This document shows, piece by piece, positions 8,631 through 19,000 of a DNA stretch of 64,000 bases. The translations under genes and the position numbers were made by a program. Where the stretch lies: positions 558,001 to 622,000 of the forward strand of contig CAJPFK010000001.1 in assembly GCA_905339275.1 (NCBI GenBank), read 5' to 3'. Each line of letters opens with the position of its first letter. Position 1 is the first letter of the stretch. The notes beneath the pieces are model-generated. The model was not told the DNA's origin and searched no databases. It saw nothing but the letters and a program-made list of their open reading frames with translations. This DNA comes from Methylophilaceae bacterium. Its GTDB lineage: Bacteria > Pseudomonadota > Gammaproteobacteria > Burkholderiales > Methylophilaceae.

Positions 8631-11372
8631 GTGAATTCTTTTCCGCTCATCCTCTGCTCCACCGCCCGACTCGCACGCAGCCTCAAGCAGTTGCACGCAC
8701 GCAAGCTGGCTGCGAAGCAGCAGCAATGGCAGCCTTTAGCAGCGTTCACCCTCAATACCTGGCTGGATGAATGGGTAGAACAGGCGCTGCTTTGCGGCGA
8801 TATTCCGCCGGATGACATGCCACGCGGCATGTTGAATGGCGCGCAGGAACGCCTGCTGTGGGAGCAGGCGATCGAGAGCACGCTGAAAGACCTCGATACC
8901 GAGCCGCTGTTCGATAAATCTGGCCTGGCGAGCGCGGCGCAGGAGGCGAACCGCCTGCTCATCGAGTGGAATCTCAGCCTGCCGGCAGATGATCTGGCCG
9001 AGGAAACGCGGCAGTTTCTGCTCTGGCGCCAGCGTTTCCAGGCGCTCTGCAAACAGGGCGGCTGGCTGGAGCCGGTGCGTTATTTCAGTTGGCAGGTGCA
9101 ATATATGGAAAGCGGTACCGGCGATTTGCCGCCCGATATCGCGCTGGCCGGTTTCGACAGGATCAGCCCGTTGCAGCAGCGGTTGTTTGCTGCCATGCGC
9201 GCGCGCGGTGCAAACGTTATCACTTATGCTTTGGTGTATGACCAGTCGCAAGCGGCCAGCCGCGTCGAGCTGAACGAGCAGGATGCCGAATGCCGTACCG
9301 CCATCGGCTGGGCCAGAGCGCAATTCGAACAGAACCCGGCAGCAAAGCTGGCGATTGTCGTGCCCGAACTCAGCACCTTGCGCGATAAACTGGCATCACT
9401 GCTGGATGAGGCTTTTCATCCCACGTATGTCACGCCGCAGCTTGCGCAGTCGCCGCGTACTTACGATTTTTCCCTGGGCGTGCCACTCAGCACGCAGCCC
9501 ATCATTGCCGCTGCCTTGAATCTGCTTCGATTCGGTTTTCAGCGGCAAGCCGTTCCCCAGTCCGATATCTCCGAATTGCTGCACAGCCCTTACTGGTCGG
9601 AGTGTTTCAAGGAGGCGGATGCACGCGCGCAACTGGATGCCAGCATGCGCGAGTGGCTGCCGCTGTCACTCACACCGCAGCGCTTCCAGCATTTTGTGCA
9701 GAAAGCGCTCTCTGGTGAAAAACCTCTGTTGGCCGCCCGGCTTAGCCAGGATCTGCAGACCTTGCTCAAACTTTGCCAGTTGCAACCTGCCAGACAGTTG
9801 CCTTCTGCGTGGGCAGCAGTGTTCAGGACGATTCTGGATGAGGCACGGTGGCGTGGGGAACGTAGCCTGTCCAGTCATGAATACCAGGCGGTTCAGTCGT
9901 TTGATAAGGCATTGAAAGCGCTGGCCGATCTCGATCAGCTATCTGGGCCGGTCAATGCGGCGGAAGCAATCAAACGACTCGCCCTGTTGGCGAAAGAGCA
10001 GATATTCCAGCCCGAGGCGCAGGATGTGCCGCAATTGCAGGTGCTTGGCATGCTGGAAGCCGCCGCCGAACCGCTGGATGCCATGTGGGTAATGGGCATG
10101 AACGACCACGCCTGGCCACCTGCGCCAAATCCGAACCCTCTGCTGCCTGCGCTGCTGCAAAGGTCGGCAGGCACGCCGAATGCCGATAGCCGCGTGCAGA
10201 TGGTGTTTGCCGAGGCGATTCATCGCAGGCTGCTCGCCAGCGCAAGCAATATCGTATTTTCCAGCGCCTTGAAAGACGGTGAACGCATGCTGCGCCTCAG
10301 TCCTTTGCTGCAAAGCGTGCCGCTTGCCACGACCAGCTATCCATTGCTTTCCACACTGGCCGAGACGCTGTCGGCAGATGCGCCCAGGCACCTGCACTTT
10401 CTTGATGATGCACAGGCACCGGCGATACTGGAAGGCGAGCATGTCTCCGGCGGTACGGGATTGCTGAAGGCGCAGGCGATCTGCCCAGCCTGGGCGTTTT
10501 ATCAATACCGTTTGCATGCGCGCGCATTGAAATCACCGGTCAACGGGCTGGATGCCATGGAGCGCGGTACGCTGGTGCATGGCGTACTCGAACGCTTCTG
10601 GGTAGACCGCACGCTGCACGACCTGTTGACCATGTCGGTAGATGCTTTGGAAGCCGCTGTCTCAGAGGCGGCAACCCAGGCATTGGCCGCATTCAATGAC
10701 GAGCGCGACGCGACGCTGTCTCCGGCCTTCATCGCGCTTGAGCGCGGACGCCTGACCAAATTGACGCTGGCATGGCTGCGCGAGGTGGAAATGCTGCGCC
10801 CGATGGATTTTGCCGTGACTGCGCGCGAGCGGGAAGAAAAGATTTCGATTGAAGGTATTTCGATACGGCTTGTAGTTGACCGCATCGATACGCTGGAAGA
10901 CGGCAGGCTGGTGTTGCTGGATTACAAGACCGGCCGCCAGAACGATTATAAAAACTGGGCCGAGTCGCGCATCACCGAACCGCAGTTGCCGATATACGCC
11001 GCTTTCGTGCTCAGCGACAGCGAGGTGGCCGCGGTCTGTTACGCTCAGGTCGGCATCGACAGGAACGGTTTTGCCGGCATTGCCCACGATACGGATCGAG
11101 TGCAGGGCGCGGTGGTATTGGACGACGCCAGAGGCCGCAGGATATTTCCTGAGGCGGAATTTCCCGATTGGCAATCGGTGCTGCTTCACTGGAAAACCAG
11201 CATCGAAAGCATCGCCCGCGAGCTGAAATCCGGTGAGGCCGCCATTCGTTTTGCCGATGAAAAGCAGCTGGCTTACTGCGAAGTGCTGCCATTACTGCGC
11301 TTGCCTGAGCGGCAATTGCAATTCGAGCGCCCGGAACTGACCGGCAGGATGAATGGCGGGATAAAGGCATGA
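8631..11372 (+). CDS. AddB-like PD-(D/E)XK nuclease, probable double-strand-break repair subunit
   Basis: This 913-residue protein is of the AddB-related 'probable DNA repair' family. Its C-terminal RecB-type nuclease is visible: a conserved aspartate in VVDRIDTLEDG, then LLDYKTGR, then the downstream QLPIY motif. No Walker A motif is seen at the N-terminus, so the helicase-like part is likely non-catalytic. I see one cysteine before the nuclease (AICPAW) and one after (AYCEV), so the four-cysteine Fe-S staple of classical AddB is probably absent. The start is GTG at 8631, with only a weak ribosome-binding site. The stop overlaps the next gene's start as ATGA, which implies a two-subunit complex. 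Confidence 0.85.
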   Translation: MNSFPLILCSTARLARSLKQLHARKLAAKQQQWQPLAAFTLNTWLDEWVEQALLCGDIPPDDMPRGMLNGAQERLLWEQAIESTLKDLDTEPLFDKSGLASAAQEANRLLIEWNLSLPADDLAEETRQFLLWRQRFQALCKQGGWLEPVRYFSWQVQYMESGTGDLPPDIALAGFDRISPLQQRLFAAMRARGANVITYALVYDQSQAASRVELNEQDAECRTAIGWARAQFEQNPAAKLAIVVPELSTLRDKLASLLDEAFHPTYVTPQLAQSPRTYDFSLGVPLSTQPIIAAALNLLRFGFQRQAVPQSDISELLHSPYWSECFKEADARAQLDASMREWLPLSLTPQRFQHFVQKALSGEKPLLAARLSQDLQTLLKLCQLQPARQLPSAWAAVFRTILDEARWRGERSLSSHEYQAVQSFDKALKALADLDQLSGPVNAAEAIKRLALLAKEQIFQPEAQDVPQLQVLGMLEAAAEPLDAMWVMGMNDHAWPPAPNPNPLLPALLQRSAGTPNADSRVQMVFAEAIHRRLLASASNIVFSSALKDGERMLRLSPLLQSVPLATTSYPLLSTLAETLSADAPRHLHFLDDAQAPAILEGEHVSGGTGLLKAQAICPAWAFYQYRLHARALKSPVNGLDAMERGTLVHGVLERFWVDRTLHDLLTMSVDALEAAVSEAATQALAAFNDERDATLSPAFIALERGRLTKLTLAWLREVEMLRPMDFAVTAREREEKISIEGISIRLVVDRIDTLEDGRLVLLDYKTGRQNDYKNWAESRITEPQLPIYAAFVLSDSEVAAVCYAQVGIDRNGFAGIAHDTDRVQGAVVLDDARGRRIFPEAEFPDWQSVLLHWKTSIESIARELKSGEAAIRFADEKQLAYCEVLPLLRLPERQLQFERPELTGRMNGGIKA

Positions 11373-14300
11373 GTATCAGCACTCAGCAACATCTGCTGGA
11401 AGAAGACGAGCAAAGCCGCATCCGTGCGCTGGATGCCAGCGAGTCGTTTATTGTTGAAGCGCCAGCCGGTGCGGGCAAGACCGAACTCCTGACACAGCGT
11501 TTCCTGCGCCTTTTGCAAACGGTGAACGAGCCGGAAGAGATCGTCGCCATCACCTTCACCAATAAGGCGGCATCCGAGATGCGCGCGCGTATTCTGGACA
11601 GTTTGCAGGATGCCGCGGACGAGGTGCCGATAGACAAGGCGCACAAGCAGCAGACGCGCGCGCTGGCCTTATCGGCATTGCAACATGCGTCGGAACGCAA
11701 CTGGTATTTGCTGGAAAATCCTTCGCGATTACGCATCTACACCATCGATTCCTTCAGCAGCCACCTGGCGCGGCAAATGCCGTTGATGAGCCGCTTCGGC
11801 GCGCAGCCTGGTGTACGCGAGGATGCGATGCCGTATTACGAAGAGGCCGCCACGCGCACGCTGGAGTTGCTGGAGACCGAGGGCGTCGGCGAAGTCGTCC
11901 GGCAGGCTTTGCATTATTTTGATAATGATGCCTATCGCCTGAACCAGCTGCTGGCCGAGATGCTGGCAAAGCGCGACCAGTGGTTGGATTACACGCAGAA
12001 CAACGCTACGCCGGAAATCGCGGAGCAGGCGCTTGGCCGCATGATCATGCAGGATATCCACGCTGCCGCTGCCTGCCTTTCCCCTACCATGCAAAATACC
12101 TTGATGCCGGTTGCGCGTTACGCGGCTTCTAATCTGCCGTGCGAAGCATCGATTGCACTATTGCGCGACTGGGAGACGCCCATCCCGGCGAAACCTGAGG
12201 CGCTTGCCATGTGGCGCGCGGTCTGCGACCTGCTGCTGACAGGCAGCGACCATCGCGGTACTTTGCGCAAAGTCGTGAACAAGAATCAAGGCTTGCCTGC
12301 CACGCCTGAAGCCAAGCCCTACAAGGAACAACTGACGGCTTTCATTGATGCTTTGAGAATGCAGTCCGGCGCCGAAGCTGCCTTGGCGAACATCCGCTTG
12401 CTGCCGGATGCCAGGCATGAAGATGAAACCTGGCAGGTCATCGCCACCCTGGGCCGCTTGCTGAAAGTTGCCGTGGCGCAACTCTGGCTGGTGTTCCAGT
12501 CGCGCGGCGAGGTGGATTTTGTCGAAATCGCCCAGCGCGCACTCAAGGCGCTGGAGGATGAATCCGGCAATCCGACCGATCTGGCGCTCAAGCTCGATTA
12601 CCGCATCCAGCACCTGCTGGTGGATGAGTTTCAGGATACCAGCCCGACACAGGTCAAGCTGCTGCAACGGCTGACGCGCGGCTGGGAACCGGGCGATGGG
12701 CGCACGCTGTTCGCGGTGGGCGACCCCATGCAATCCATCTACCGCTTCCGCAAGGCGAATGTCGGGCTGTTCCTGCGCGTGGCGGAGGAGGGCATAGGCG
12801 ACCTGAGCCTGGTGAAACTCAGGCTGTGGCGCAACAACCGCTCGTGTGCGCCGGTGATCGACTGGATCAACAATGCTTTCGATAACGTCTTTCCAGGCCG
12901 GGATAGCGTGCTGCAAGGCGCCATCAGCTATCGTCCTTTTGCCGCGACCAAGCCGGATGAAGCCGGTGCAGCCGTGCATGTGCATCCGCTGGTCATGAGT
13001 CAGCAAGGCGCCGGCAATCAGGAGCCGGAGTCGGATGAATCCGAAGATGAGGCAACGCTCACGGAAAGCGTTGACGCCATCCGGCAGCGCGAGGCGGACA
13101 AGATCATCGAGATCATTCAACAAACGCGGGCGGAGAACCCTGAACGCAAGATCGCCGTGCTGGTCAGGGCAAGAGCGCATTTGCATGCGCTGGTGAGCCA
13201 GATTCGCCGGCATCATCCGGGCTTGAGTTTTCAGGCGGTGGAGATCGAAGAACTCGCCAATCGCCAGATCGTGCAGGACCTGCTCTCGCTCACCAATGCC
13301 TTGCACCACCGCGCCGACCGGGTGCACTGGCTCGCTATCCTGCGCGCACCCTGGTGCGGGCTGACACTCGCGGATTTGCACGCGCTGGCAGGTGCCGACA
13401 GAAACAGAACCATCCACAGTTTGATGCATGATGAAACGCGGCTCAATGCCATGAGCGCCGACGGCCGGGCAAGATTGCTGCACGTGCGCAACGTGCTGGA
13501 CGAAGCCCTGGCACAACGCGGACGGCAGAGCACGGCACGCTGGGTGCATGGCGTCTGGCTGATGCTGGGCGGTGCCGATTGCCTGTGGGAGCCGGGCGAC
13601 GTGCGCGACGTGCAGGCGTTTTTCGAGCGTATCGCCAAACTCGAGGCAAGCGGACAGTTCTCCACCGAGCAACTGGCGATAGAGGTCAAGAAGCTCTACG
13701 CCGCACCGGATGCGGAAGCCGACGACAAACTGCAGTTCATGACCATCCACAAATCCAAAGGTCTGGAATTCGATACCGTCATTCTGCCTGGCTTGGATCG
13801 CAAAACTGGCGGCAACGACCAACCGCTGCTGCTGTGGGAAGAAGTGCCGCGCGAGAACACCATGCACGATGCCGCGCAGACCGATCTGATCGCTGCTCCT
13901 CTGCCGGCCAAAGGTGCGAGCAAAGGGGCAGCACCCACACCCTATGACTACCTCAAAAATTTAGAACGCACCCGTGCCGCCAATGAAGATGCACGCGTAC
14001 TATACGTCGCTGCCACGCGCGCCGAACGCTGCCTGCATCTGATAGGCGCGGCCAAGCGTAACGACAAGGGCGAGCTGAAAGCCCCCAGAAATACCTTTCT
14101 GGATTTGCTCTGGCCGCACGTCTACGCAGATTTTGCGGCTGCCTCTGAAAATGCGGTCTCTGAAAATATAAGCGAAGTGCAGAGAACCGATGCGCAGGAA
14201 GATACCGGTAAACCGCTGGCCGATTTCATCCCGAAACTTGTACGGCTTGCCGAACCCAGATTGCCGGAGATATTCAGCCATCGAGAGCAAAAGGCCGCCG

Positions 14301-14911
14301 GTTCAAGGCGTATCAGTGAGCATGGTGAAAAACAGGATGAGGCTTTCGCCACGCTTTCCGCAGACAATCTCGACAACATCGTCGGCATCCTTGCCCATCG
14401 CTACCTGGAGTTCGTGGCAAAGCAGGGCATGGCGTCATGGCCGCCGTCACGTATCGCAACCCTGAAACCCGCCATGCTCAAATGGCTGCAAAGGCAGAGT
14501 GTTAAAACCGAAGTGCTGGAACCCTCTGCCGACCGCACGATTGCCATGCTGCAAACCACGCTGCAAAGCGAAGATGGCCGCTGGTTATTGCAGCCAAGAG
14601 AGAGTGCAAGTGCTGAGTTGCCGATTGCCAGTTTGGATGAAGATGAAGCCAGAACGCAACGCCTTGATATCACGTTCGTCGAAGATGGTGTGCGCTGGAT
14701 TATTGACTACAAGTCCACGCGTTTAGCGTCAAATATAAGTAATGAAGAACTACAAAGGCAGGCTGAAGTGCATCGGGAGCAGTTGCAAGGCTACGCCAAG
14801 CTGTTCGCGCATGAAGGCTTGCCAATCAAAGCAGCGATACTTTTCCTTAGTATGGGGCGATTGGTTAATCTGGGCTATCTTTTCGACGGAAGCAACTTTC
14901 ATGTGGAATAA
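11369..14911 (+). CDS. AddA/RecB-like UvrD-family helicase-nuclease
   Basis: This is an 1180-residue superfamily 1A helicase fused to a C-terminal nuclease. Motifs in order are Walker A EAPAGAGKTELLTQRF (about 31-46), Walker B LLVDEFQDTSP, motif III VGDPMQSIYRFRKANV, motif V TIHKSKGLEFDTVILP, motif VI LYVAATRAERCLHL and the nuclease DITFVEDGVRWIIDYKST, followed by QLQGYAKLF. Together with the overlapping upstream AddB-like gene it should form a dual-nuclease enzyme that resects double-strand breaks, the functional counterpart of AddAB or RecBCD. AAAGG precedes the ATG and the genes overlap by four bases. Confidence 0.9.
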   Translation: MSISTQQHLLEEDEQSRIRALDASESFIVEAPAGAGKTELLTQRFLRLLQTVNEPEEIVAITFTNKAASEMRARILDSLQDAADEVPIDKAHKQQTRALALSALQHASERNWYLLENPSRLRIYTIDSFSSHLARQMPLMSRFGAQPGVREDAMPYYEEAATRTLELLETEGVGEVVRQALHYFDNDAYRLNQLLAEMLAKRDQWLDYTQNNATPEIAEQALGRMIMQDIHAAAACLSPTMQNTLMPVARYAASNLPCEASIALLRDWETPIPAKPEALAMWRAVCDLLLTGSDHRGTLRKVVNKNQGLPATPEAKPYKEQLTAFIDALRMQSGAEAALANIRLLPDARHEDETWQVIATLGRLLKVAVAQLWLVFQSRGEVDFVEIAQRALKALEDESGNPTDLALKLDYRIQHLLVDEFQDTSPTQVKLLQRLTRGWEPGDGRTLFAVGDPMQSIYRFRKANVGLFLRVAEEGIGDLSLVKLRLWRNNRSCAPVIDWINNAFDNVFPGRDSVLQGAISYRPFAATKPDEAGAAVHVHPLVMSQQGAGNQEPESDESEDEATLTESVDAIRQREADKIIEIIQQTRAENPERKIAVLVRARAHLHALVSQIRRHHPGLSFQAVEIEELANRQIVQDLLSLTNALHHRADRVHWLAILRAPWCGLTLADLHALAGADRNRTIHSLMHDETRLNAMSADGRARLLHVRNVLDEALAQRGRQSTARWVHGVWLMLGGADCLWEPGDVRDVQAFFERIAKLEASGQFSTEQLAIEVKKLYAAPDAEADDKLQFMTIHKSKGLEFDTVILPGLDRKTGGNDQPLLLWEEVPRENTMHDAAQTDLIAAPLPAKGASKGAAPTPYDYLKNLERTRAANEDARVLYVAATRAERCLHLIGAAKRNDKGELKAPRNTFLDLLWPHVYADFAAASENAVSENISEVQRTDAQEDTGKPLADFIPKLVRLAEPRLPEIFSHREQKAAGSRRISEHGEKQDEAFATLSADNLDNIVGILAHRYLEFVAKQGMASWPPSRIATLKPAMLKWLQRQSVKTEVLEPSADRTIAMLQTTLQSEDGRWLLQPRESASAELPIASLDEDEARTQRLDITFVEDGVRWIIDYKSTRLASNISNEELQRQAEVHREQLQGYAKLFAHEGLPIKAAILFLSMGRLVNLGYLFDGSNFHVE

Positions 14912-14934
14912 AACGTCAATCAGGAGATCAATGT

Positions 14935-15375
14935 ATGTTAGTCCACTCACATACACGCGGTTTGAATAATATGACTTACCGTATCTTCACAAACAAAGAA
15001 ATTTCTGCGCTGGAGTACTCTTCTCTCATGCAGTCTGTTGGCTGGGGCTCTGATTACTCAGAGGAGTTAGTTCATCGATCAATAGCTGCATATCCTTTTG
15101 TCGCTCATGCGCGTTCGGTCACCGGTGATTTGTGGGGTTACGTCAGCGCATTCAGTGATCAAGCTTTTTGCACTATGCTTGGTGAATTGGTAGTACATCC
15201 AGCTGCGCAAAGAAGAGGGATTGGTCAAGCTTTGATGTCAGCTGTTGAGAAAGAGTTTTCAGGTGTACCTATCTATGTGAAGCCGCTTGGTGATGCTAAA
15301 TATTTCTTTGAAGCCTGTGGTTATCGCGCTCCCGCTACCGAAATACAGGTTTTATTCAAGTTAAATGGTGCCTAG
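14935..15375 (+). CDS. GNAT family N-acetyltransferase
   Basis: This is a 146-residue Gcn5-related acetyltransferase. The acetyl-CoA binding region reads ELVVHPAAQRRGIGQALMSAVE (motif A, about residues 86-107), followed by the family's late PLGDAKYFFEACGYRAP segment. The substrate is unknown. ATG 14935 is preferred because AGGAG at 14922-14926 sits eight bases before it; a second in-frame ATG lies at 14971. By eye the base composition is more AT-rich than the flanking repair genes and codon choice looks different, so it may be a later arrival. A 5-bp hairpin (GTGCC-TAGC-GGCAC) spans the stop codon. Confidence 0.85.
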   Translation: MLVHSHTRGLNNMTYRIFTNKEISALEYSSLMQSVGWGSDYSEELVHRSIAAYPFVAHARSVTGDLWGYVSAFSDQAFCTMLGELVVHPAAQRRGIGQALMSAVEKEFSGVPIYVKPLGDAKYFFEACGYRAPATEIQVLFKLNGA

Positions 15376-15416
15376 CGGCACGATTTAACTGATATCACTT
15401 ACCAGAAAGGATATCC

Positions 15417-15827
15417 ATGGCTATCGGATGGTTCTCAGTACTACAAGCTGTCCCCTGGGGGCAGGTTATCGACAATGCGCCCAAGGTGGTGGATGGCGCG
15501 AAGAAGTTGTGGAGTACGGTTTCAAAAAAATCCGGTCTGGAGGAAGTTGAGATTGTTGATGTGCAATCGGCTTATTCCGACGATGCAGAAGCGTTAAGTG
15601 CCATAAGGAATCGGTTGACTGCATTGGAGAAATCGGCAGCGGATTTGCATAAGCAGATGCTGGCGTCGTCGGAACTCATCAAGACGCTGGCAGACCAGAA
15701 CGCTCAGTTGATCAAGCGCATAGAAGCGAATCGTAAGCGCATGGTTTGGCTGACGGTTGTTTGCGTTGTCATGTCAGCCGCTGCCATTGCCGGATTGGCG
15801 TTTGTGCTTTCTAATCACACTATCTAA
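15417..15827 (+). CDS. Hypothetical protein with coiled coil and C-terminal membrane anchor
   Basis: This 136-residue protein is of no family I can name. The N-terminal part (WFSVLQAVPWGQVIDNAPKV) is amphipathic. Residues about 55-105 form a predicted coiled coil (AIRNRLTALEKSAADLHKQM). Residues about 110-132 are a single hydrophobic segment (VWLTVVCVVMSAAAIAGLAF) close to the C-terminus. It therefore looks like a tail-anchored inner-membrane protein with a cytoplasmic coiled coil. AGAAAGGA precedes the start. Its neighbours give no functional clue. Confidence 0.75.
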   Translation: MAIGWFSVLQAVPWGQVIDNAPKVVDGAKKLWSTVSKKSGLEEVEIVDVQSAYSDDAEALSAIRNRLTALEKSAADLHKQMLASSELIKTLADQNAQLIKRIEANRKRMVWLTVVCVVMSAAAIAGLAFVLSNHTI

Positions 15828-15877
15828 AGTTTCTTAAAGCCATCGGCGTTTGATGCGCCAGCTCTACCTATGCCATT

Positions 15878-15994
15878 CGTCATTCCCGCATAGGCGGGAA
15901 TCCAGTTAATTCTCAATATGAGAAATGGTGTGCAAAAAAGTGATAATGGCTCCAATTCAACCCTGCCTGGATTCCCGCCTATGCGGGAATGACG
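15878..15994. repeat. Pair of dRS3-like inverted repeats
   Basis: Two perfect 28-base copies in inverted orientation (15878-15905 and 15967-15994) are separated by 61 bases. Each copy contains the internal palindrome ATTCCC-N8-GGGAAT and can form its own hairpin, and the pair can form one long cruciform. The ATTCCC-N8-GGGAAT pattern matches the dRS3 repeat family known from Neisseria. The element lies between two convergent genes, where it could also end transcripts. Confidence 0.85.
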
Positions 15995-16016
15995 GTTAAG
16001 CGAGTTCTGAAGCCGA

Positions 16017-19000
16017 TCAGGACAGCTCTTTCAGCAGCACCTTGATAAAATCCGAGCGGTGGCCGATGTCATGCAGTGAAACGCTGATACGTAGCTTGTC
16101 CGGCCCGTTCATGCGGCAGCGTTTATCGCGTTGCAGCATGTTGATGAGCTTGGTCGGGTCGAGGTCTGCCCTGGGGTTGAATTGCAGCTGGATGGCGCTG
16201 TCGCTGGCGTCGATCTTCAGGATATCCATCGGCTTGGCGGCCACGCGCAGGCGGTGACAGGCCATCAAGGCTTCTCCCTGTTCCGGCAGCAGGCCGAAGC
16301 GGTCGATCAGTTCTTCCTGCATGGTGTCCAGCTCGTCATCATTGGTGCAGTTGGCGAGGCGTTTATACAGCACCAGCCGCTCATGCACATCCGGGCAGTA
16401 TTCGGTGGGTAGCAGGGCGGGAGTGTGCAGGTTGATTTCCGTGGTGACGCCTAGTGGTGCGGAGATGTCGGGTTCCTTGCCGGCCTTGAGTTGTTTGACG
16501 GCGTGATTGAGCATGTCGGAATAGAGTGAAAAGCCGATCTCCTGCATCTCGCCGCTCTGGCTGTCGCCGAGCAATTCGCCCGCGCCGCGGATTTCCAGGT
16601 CGTGCATTGCCAGGTGGAAACCGGCGCCGAGGTCTTCCAGCAGTTGAATCGCATCCAATCGTTTCTGTGCCTGTGGCGTGATTTTCCTGTCGGCCTCTGT
16701 CAGCAGGTAGGCGTAGGCCTGATGGTGCGAGCGCCCGACGCGGCCGCGCAACTGATGCAGCTGTGCCAGGCCGAACATATCGGCCTTGTTCATGATGATG
16801 GTGTTGGCAGTCGGCACGTCGATGCCGGTTTCGATGATGGTGGTGCATAGCAGCAGGTTGAAGCGCTGGTGGTAGAAATCGCGCATCACGTGTTCCAGCT
16901 CGCGCTCGCGCAGTTGCCCGTGGGCGATGCCTATACGCGCTTCCGGGATGATCTTTTCCAGTTTTTCGCGCATGCTCTGGATGGTGTTGACCTCGTTGTG
17001 CAGGAAATAGACTTGACCGCCACGCTTGAATTCGCGCATGACGGCTTCGCGGATGATGCCTTCGGAATAGTCGGTGTGGAAGGTCTTGATGGCCAGGCGT
17101 TTCTGCGGCGGCGTGGTGATGACGGAAAACTCGCGCAGGCCCTCCATCGCCATCGATAGCGTGCGCGGGATAGGCGTGGCGGTGAGCGTCAGTACATCCA
17201 CCTCGGCACGCAGGGCTTTCATCTGCTCTTTCTGGCGCACGCCGAAACGATGCTCTTCATCGAGGATGGCGAGGCCGAGGTTCTTGAATTTGACGTCTTT
17301 CTGGATCAATCGGTGAGTGCCGATGATGATGTCGATTTTGCCTTCCGCCAGGCCTTCCAGCGCTTCCTTTTGTTCCTTGGCGGTTCGGAAGCGTGAGATT
17401 TCAGCGATCTTGATCGGCCATTCGGCAAAGCGGTCGGTGAAATTGTTATAGTGCTGCTCGGCCAATAGCGTCGTCGGCACCAGCACGGCGACCTGCCTGC
17501 CGCCCATTACCGCAACGAAGGCGGCGCGCAGCGCGACTTCCGTCTTGCCGAAGCCGACATCCCCACAGACCAGCCTGTCCATCGGCCTGCCGGATTGCAT
17601 GTCATCAATCACCGCTTCAATTGCGGATAACTGGTCCGGCGTTTCTTCAAACGGGAAAGCATCGGCAAAGGCTTCGTAATCCTGTAAAGACAGCTTGAAA
17701 GCATGGCCCTGGCGCGCGGCGCGTTGTGCGTAAAGGTTGAGCAGTTCTGCCGCGGTATCGCGAATCTGCTTCAGCGCTTTCTTCTTGGCTTTTTCCCAAT
17801 GACCGCTGCCTAATCTATGGAGCGGAGCAGATTCCGGCGGGCCGCCGGAATACCGCGAAATCATGAATAGCTGCGAAACGGGAACGTAGAGCTTGTCGTC
17901 GCCGGCGTATTCCAGCAGCAGGAATTCGGTTTCGCCTTCGCCAAAATCCAGGTTGACCAGGCCGCGATAACGGCCGACGCCATGTTGCTCATGCACGACC
18001 GGGTCGTTCTCGCGCAGCTCGGAGAGATCCTTGAGCATGCCTTCGGTGCTGCGGGCTCTATCCTTATCGCGGCGGCGTTGCTGGCGCACGGTGGCGGCGT
18101 AAAGCTCCGCTTCAGTGATGACGGCAAAGTCCGGCGTGATGCACCCGCTATGCAGCGTAGTAATGCCCAGCATCAACGGTTCGCTGCTGGCCTCGAACTC
18201 CTGCCACGATTCGCAAAGTACAGGGTTCAAACCGTGGTCGGCAAACAGCTGCGCAATGGTTTCGCGGCGGCCGAGACTTTCCGCGCCGATCAGGATGCGT
18301 TTTTTTGTCTTTTTGAGAAATGCCTGCAGTTTGTGCAAAGGGTTTTCTGCCCGGCGTTCGATATCCAGCTCGGCCAGCCCGGTCTCCTGCTTGAGCTGGA
18401 GGATGATGCGCGGATATTGGTGGGTAGCGCCGAAGAATTCCTCGGCCTTGATCAGCAGCATTTCCGGTTTCAGGATGGGCCGCTCGGCATCGTGCGCCAG
18501 CAGGCGGTAGCGCGATTGCGCCTCGGCCCAGAAAGTCTTTGCGGCAGCATCCAGGTCGCCATGCAGGCAAAGCACGGTGTGTTCGGTCAGGTAATCAAGC
18601 AGGGTGGCTGTCTGCTCGAAGAACAGCGGCAGATACCATTCGATACCGCCGCTGGCGATACCCTTGCTGACATCCTTGTAGATGCGGCTGCGCGAAGGAT
18701 CGCCCTCGAACGTCTCACGGAAATTCTGCCTGAAGCGGCTGATGCCGCTTTCATCCAGCGGGAATTCACGCGCAGGCAGCAAGCGTATTTCACCGACCGG
18801 GTAGAGGCTGCGCTGGGTATCGACATCGAATGTGCGTATGGTTTCTATCTCGTCATCGAACAGGTCGAGACGGTATGGCAGCACGCTGCCCATCGGGAAC
18901 AGGTCGACCAGCCCGCCGCGCACACTGAATTCGCCCGGACTCATGACCTGGCTTACATGGTGGTAGCCCGCTTCCGCACATTGCTTGCGCAGCGCTTCCA

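Noticed and set aside
12158-13867. 569-codon open frame on the minus strand
   Set aside because: It lies wholly inside the AddA-like helicase gene on the other strand, has no recognisable domain and a His/Gln/Arg-rich composition typical of an antisense shadow.
14911-15416. GNAT gene as a further integron cassette
   Set aside because: The stop codon lies in GCCTAGC, which resembles a left core box, but no GTTRRRY box follows or precedes the gene. The hairpin over the stop is too short for an attC site.
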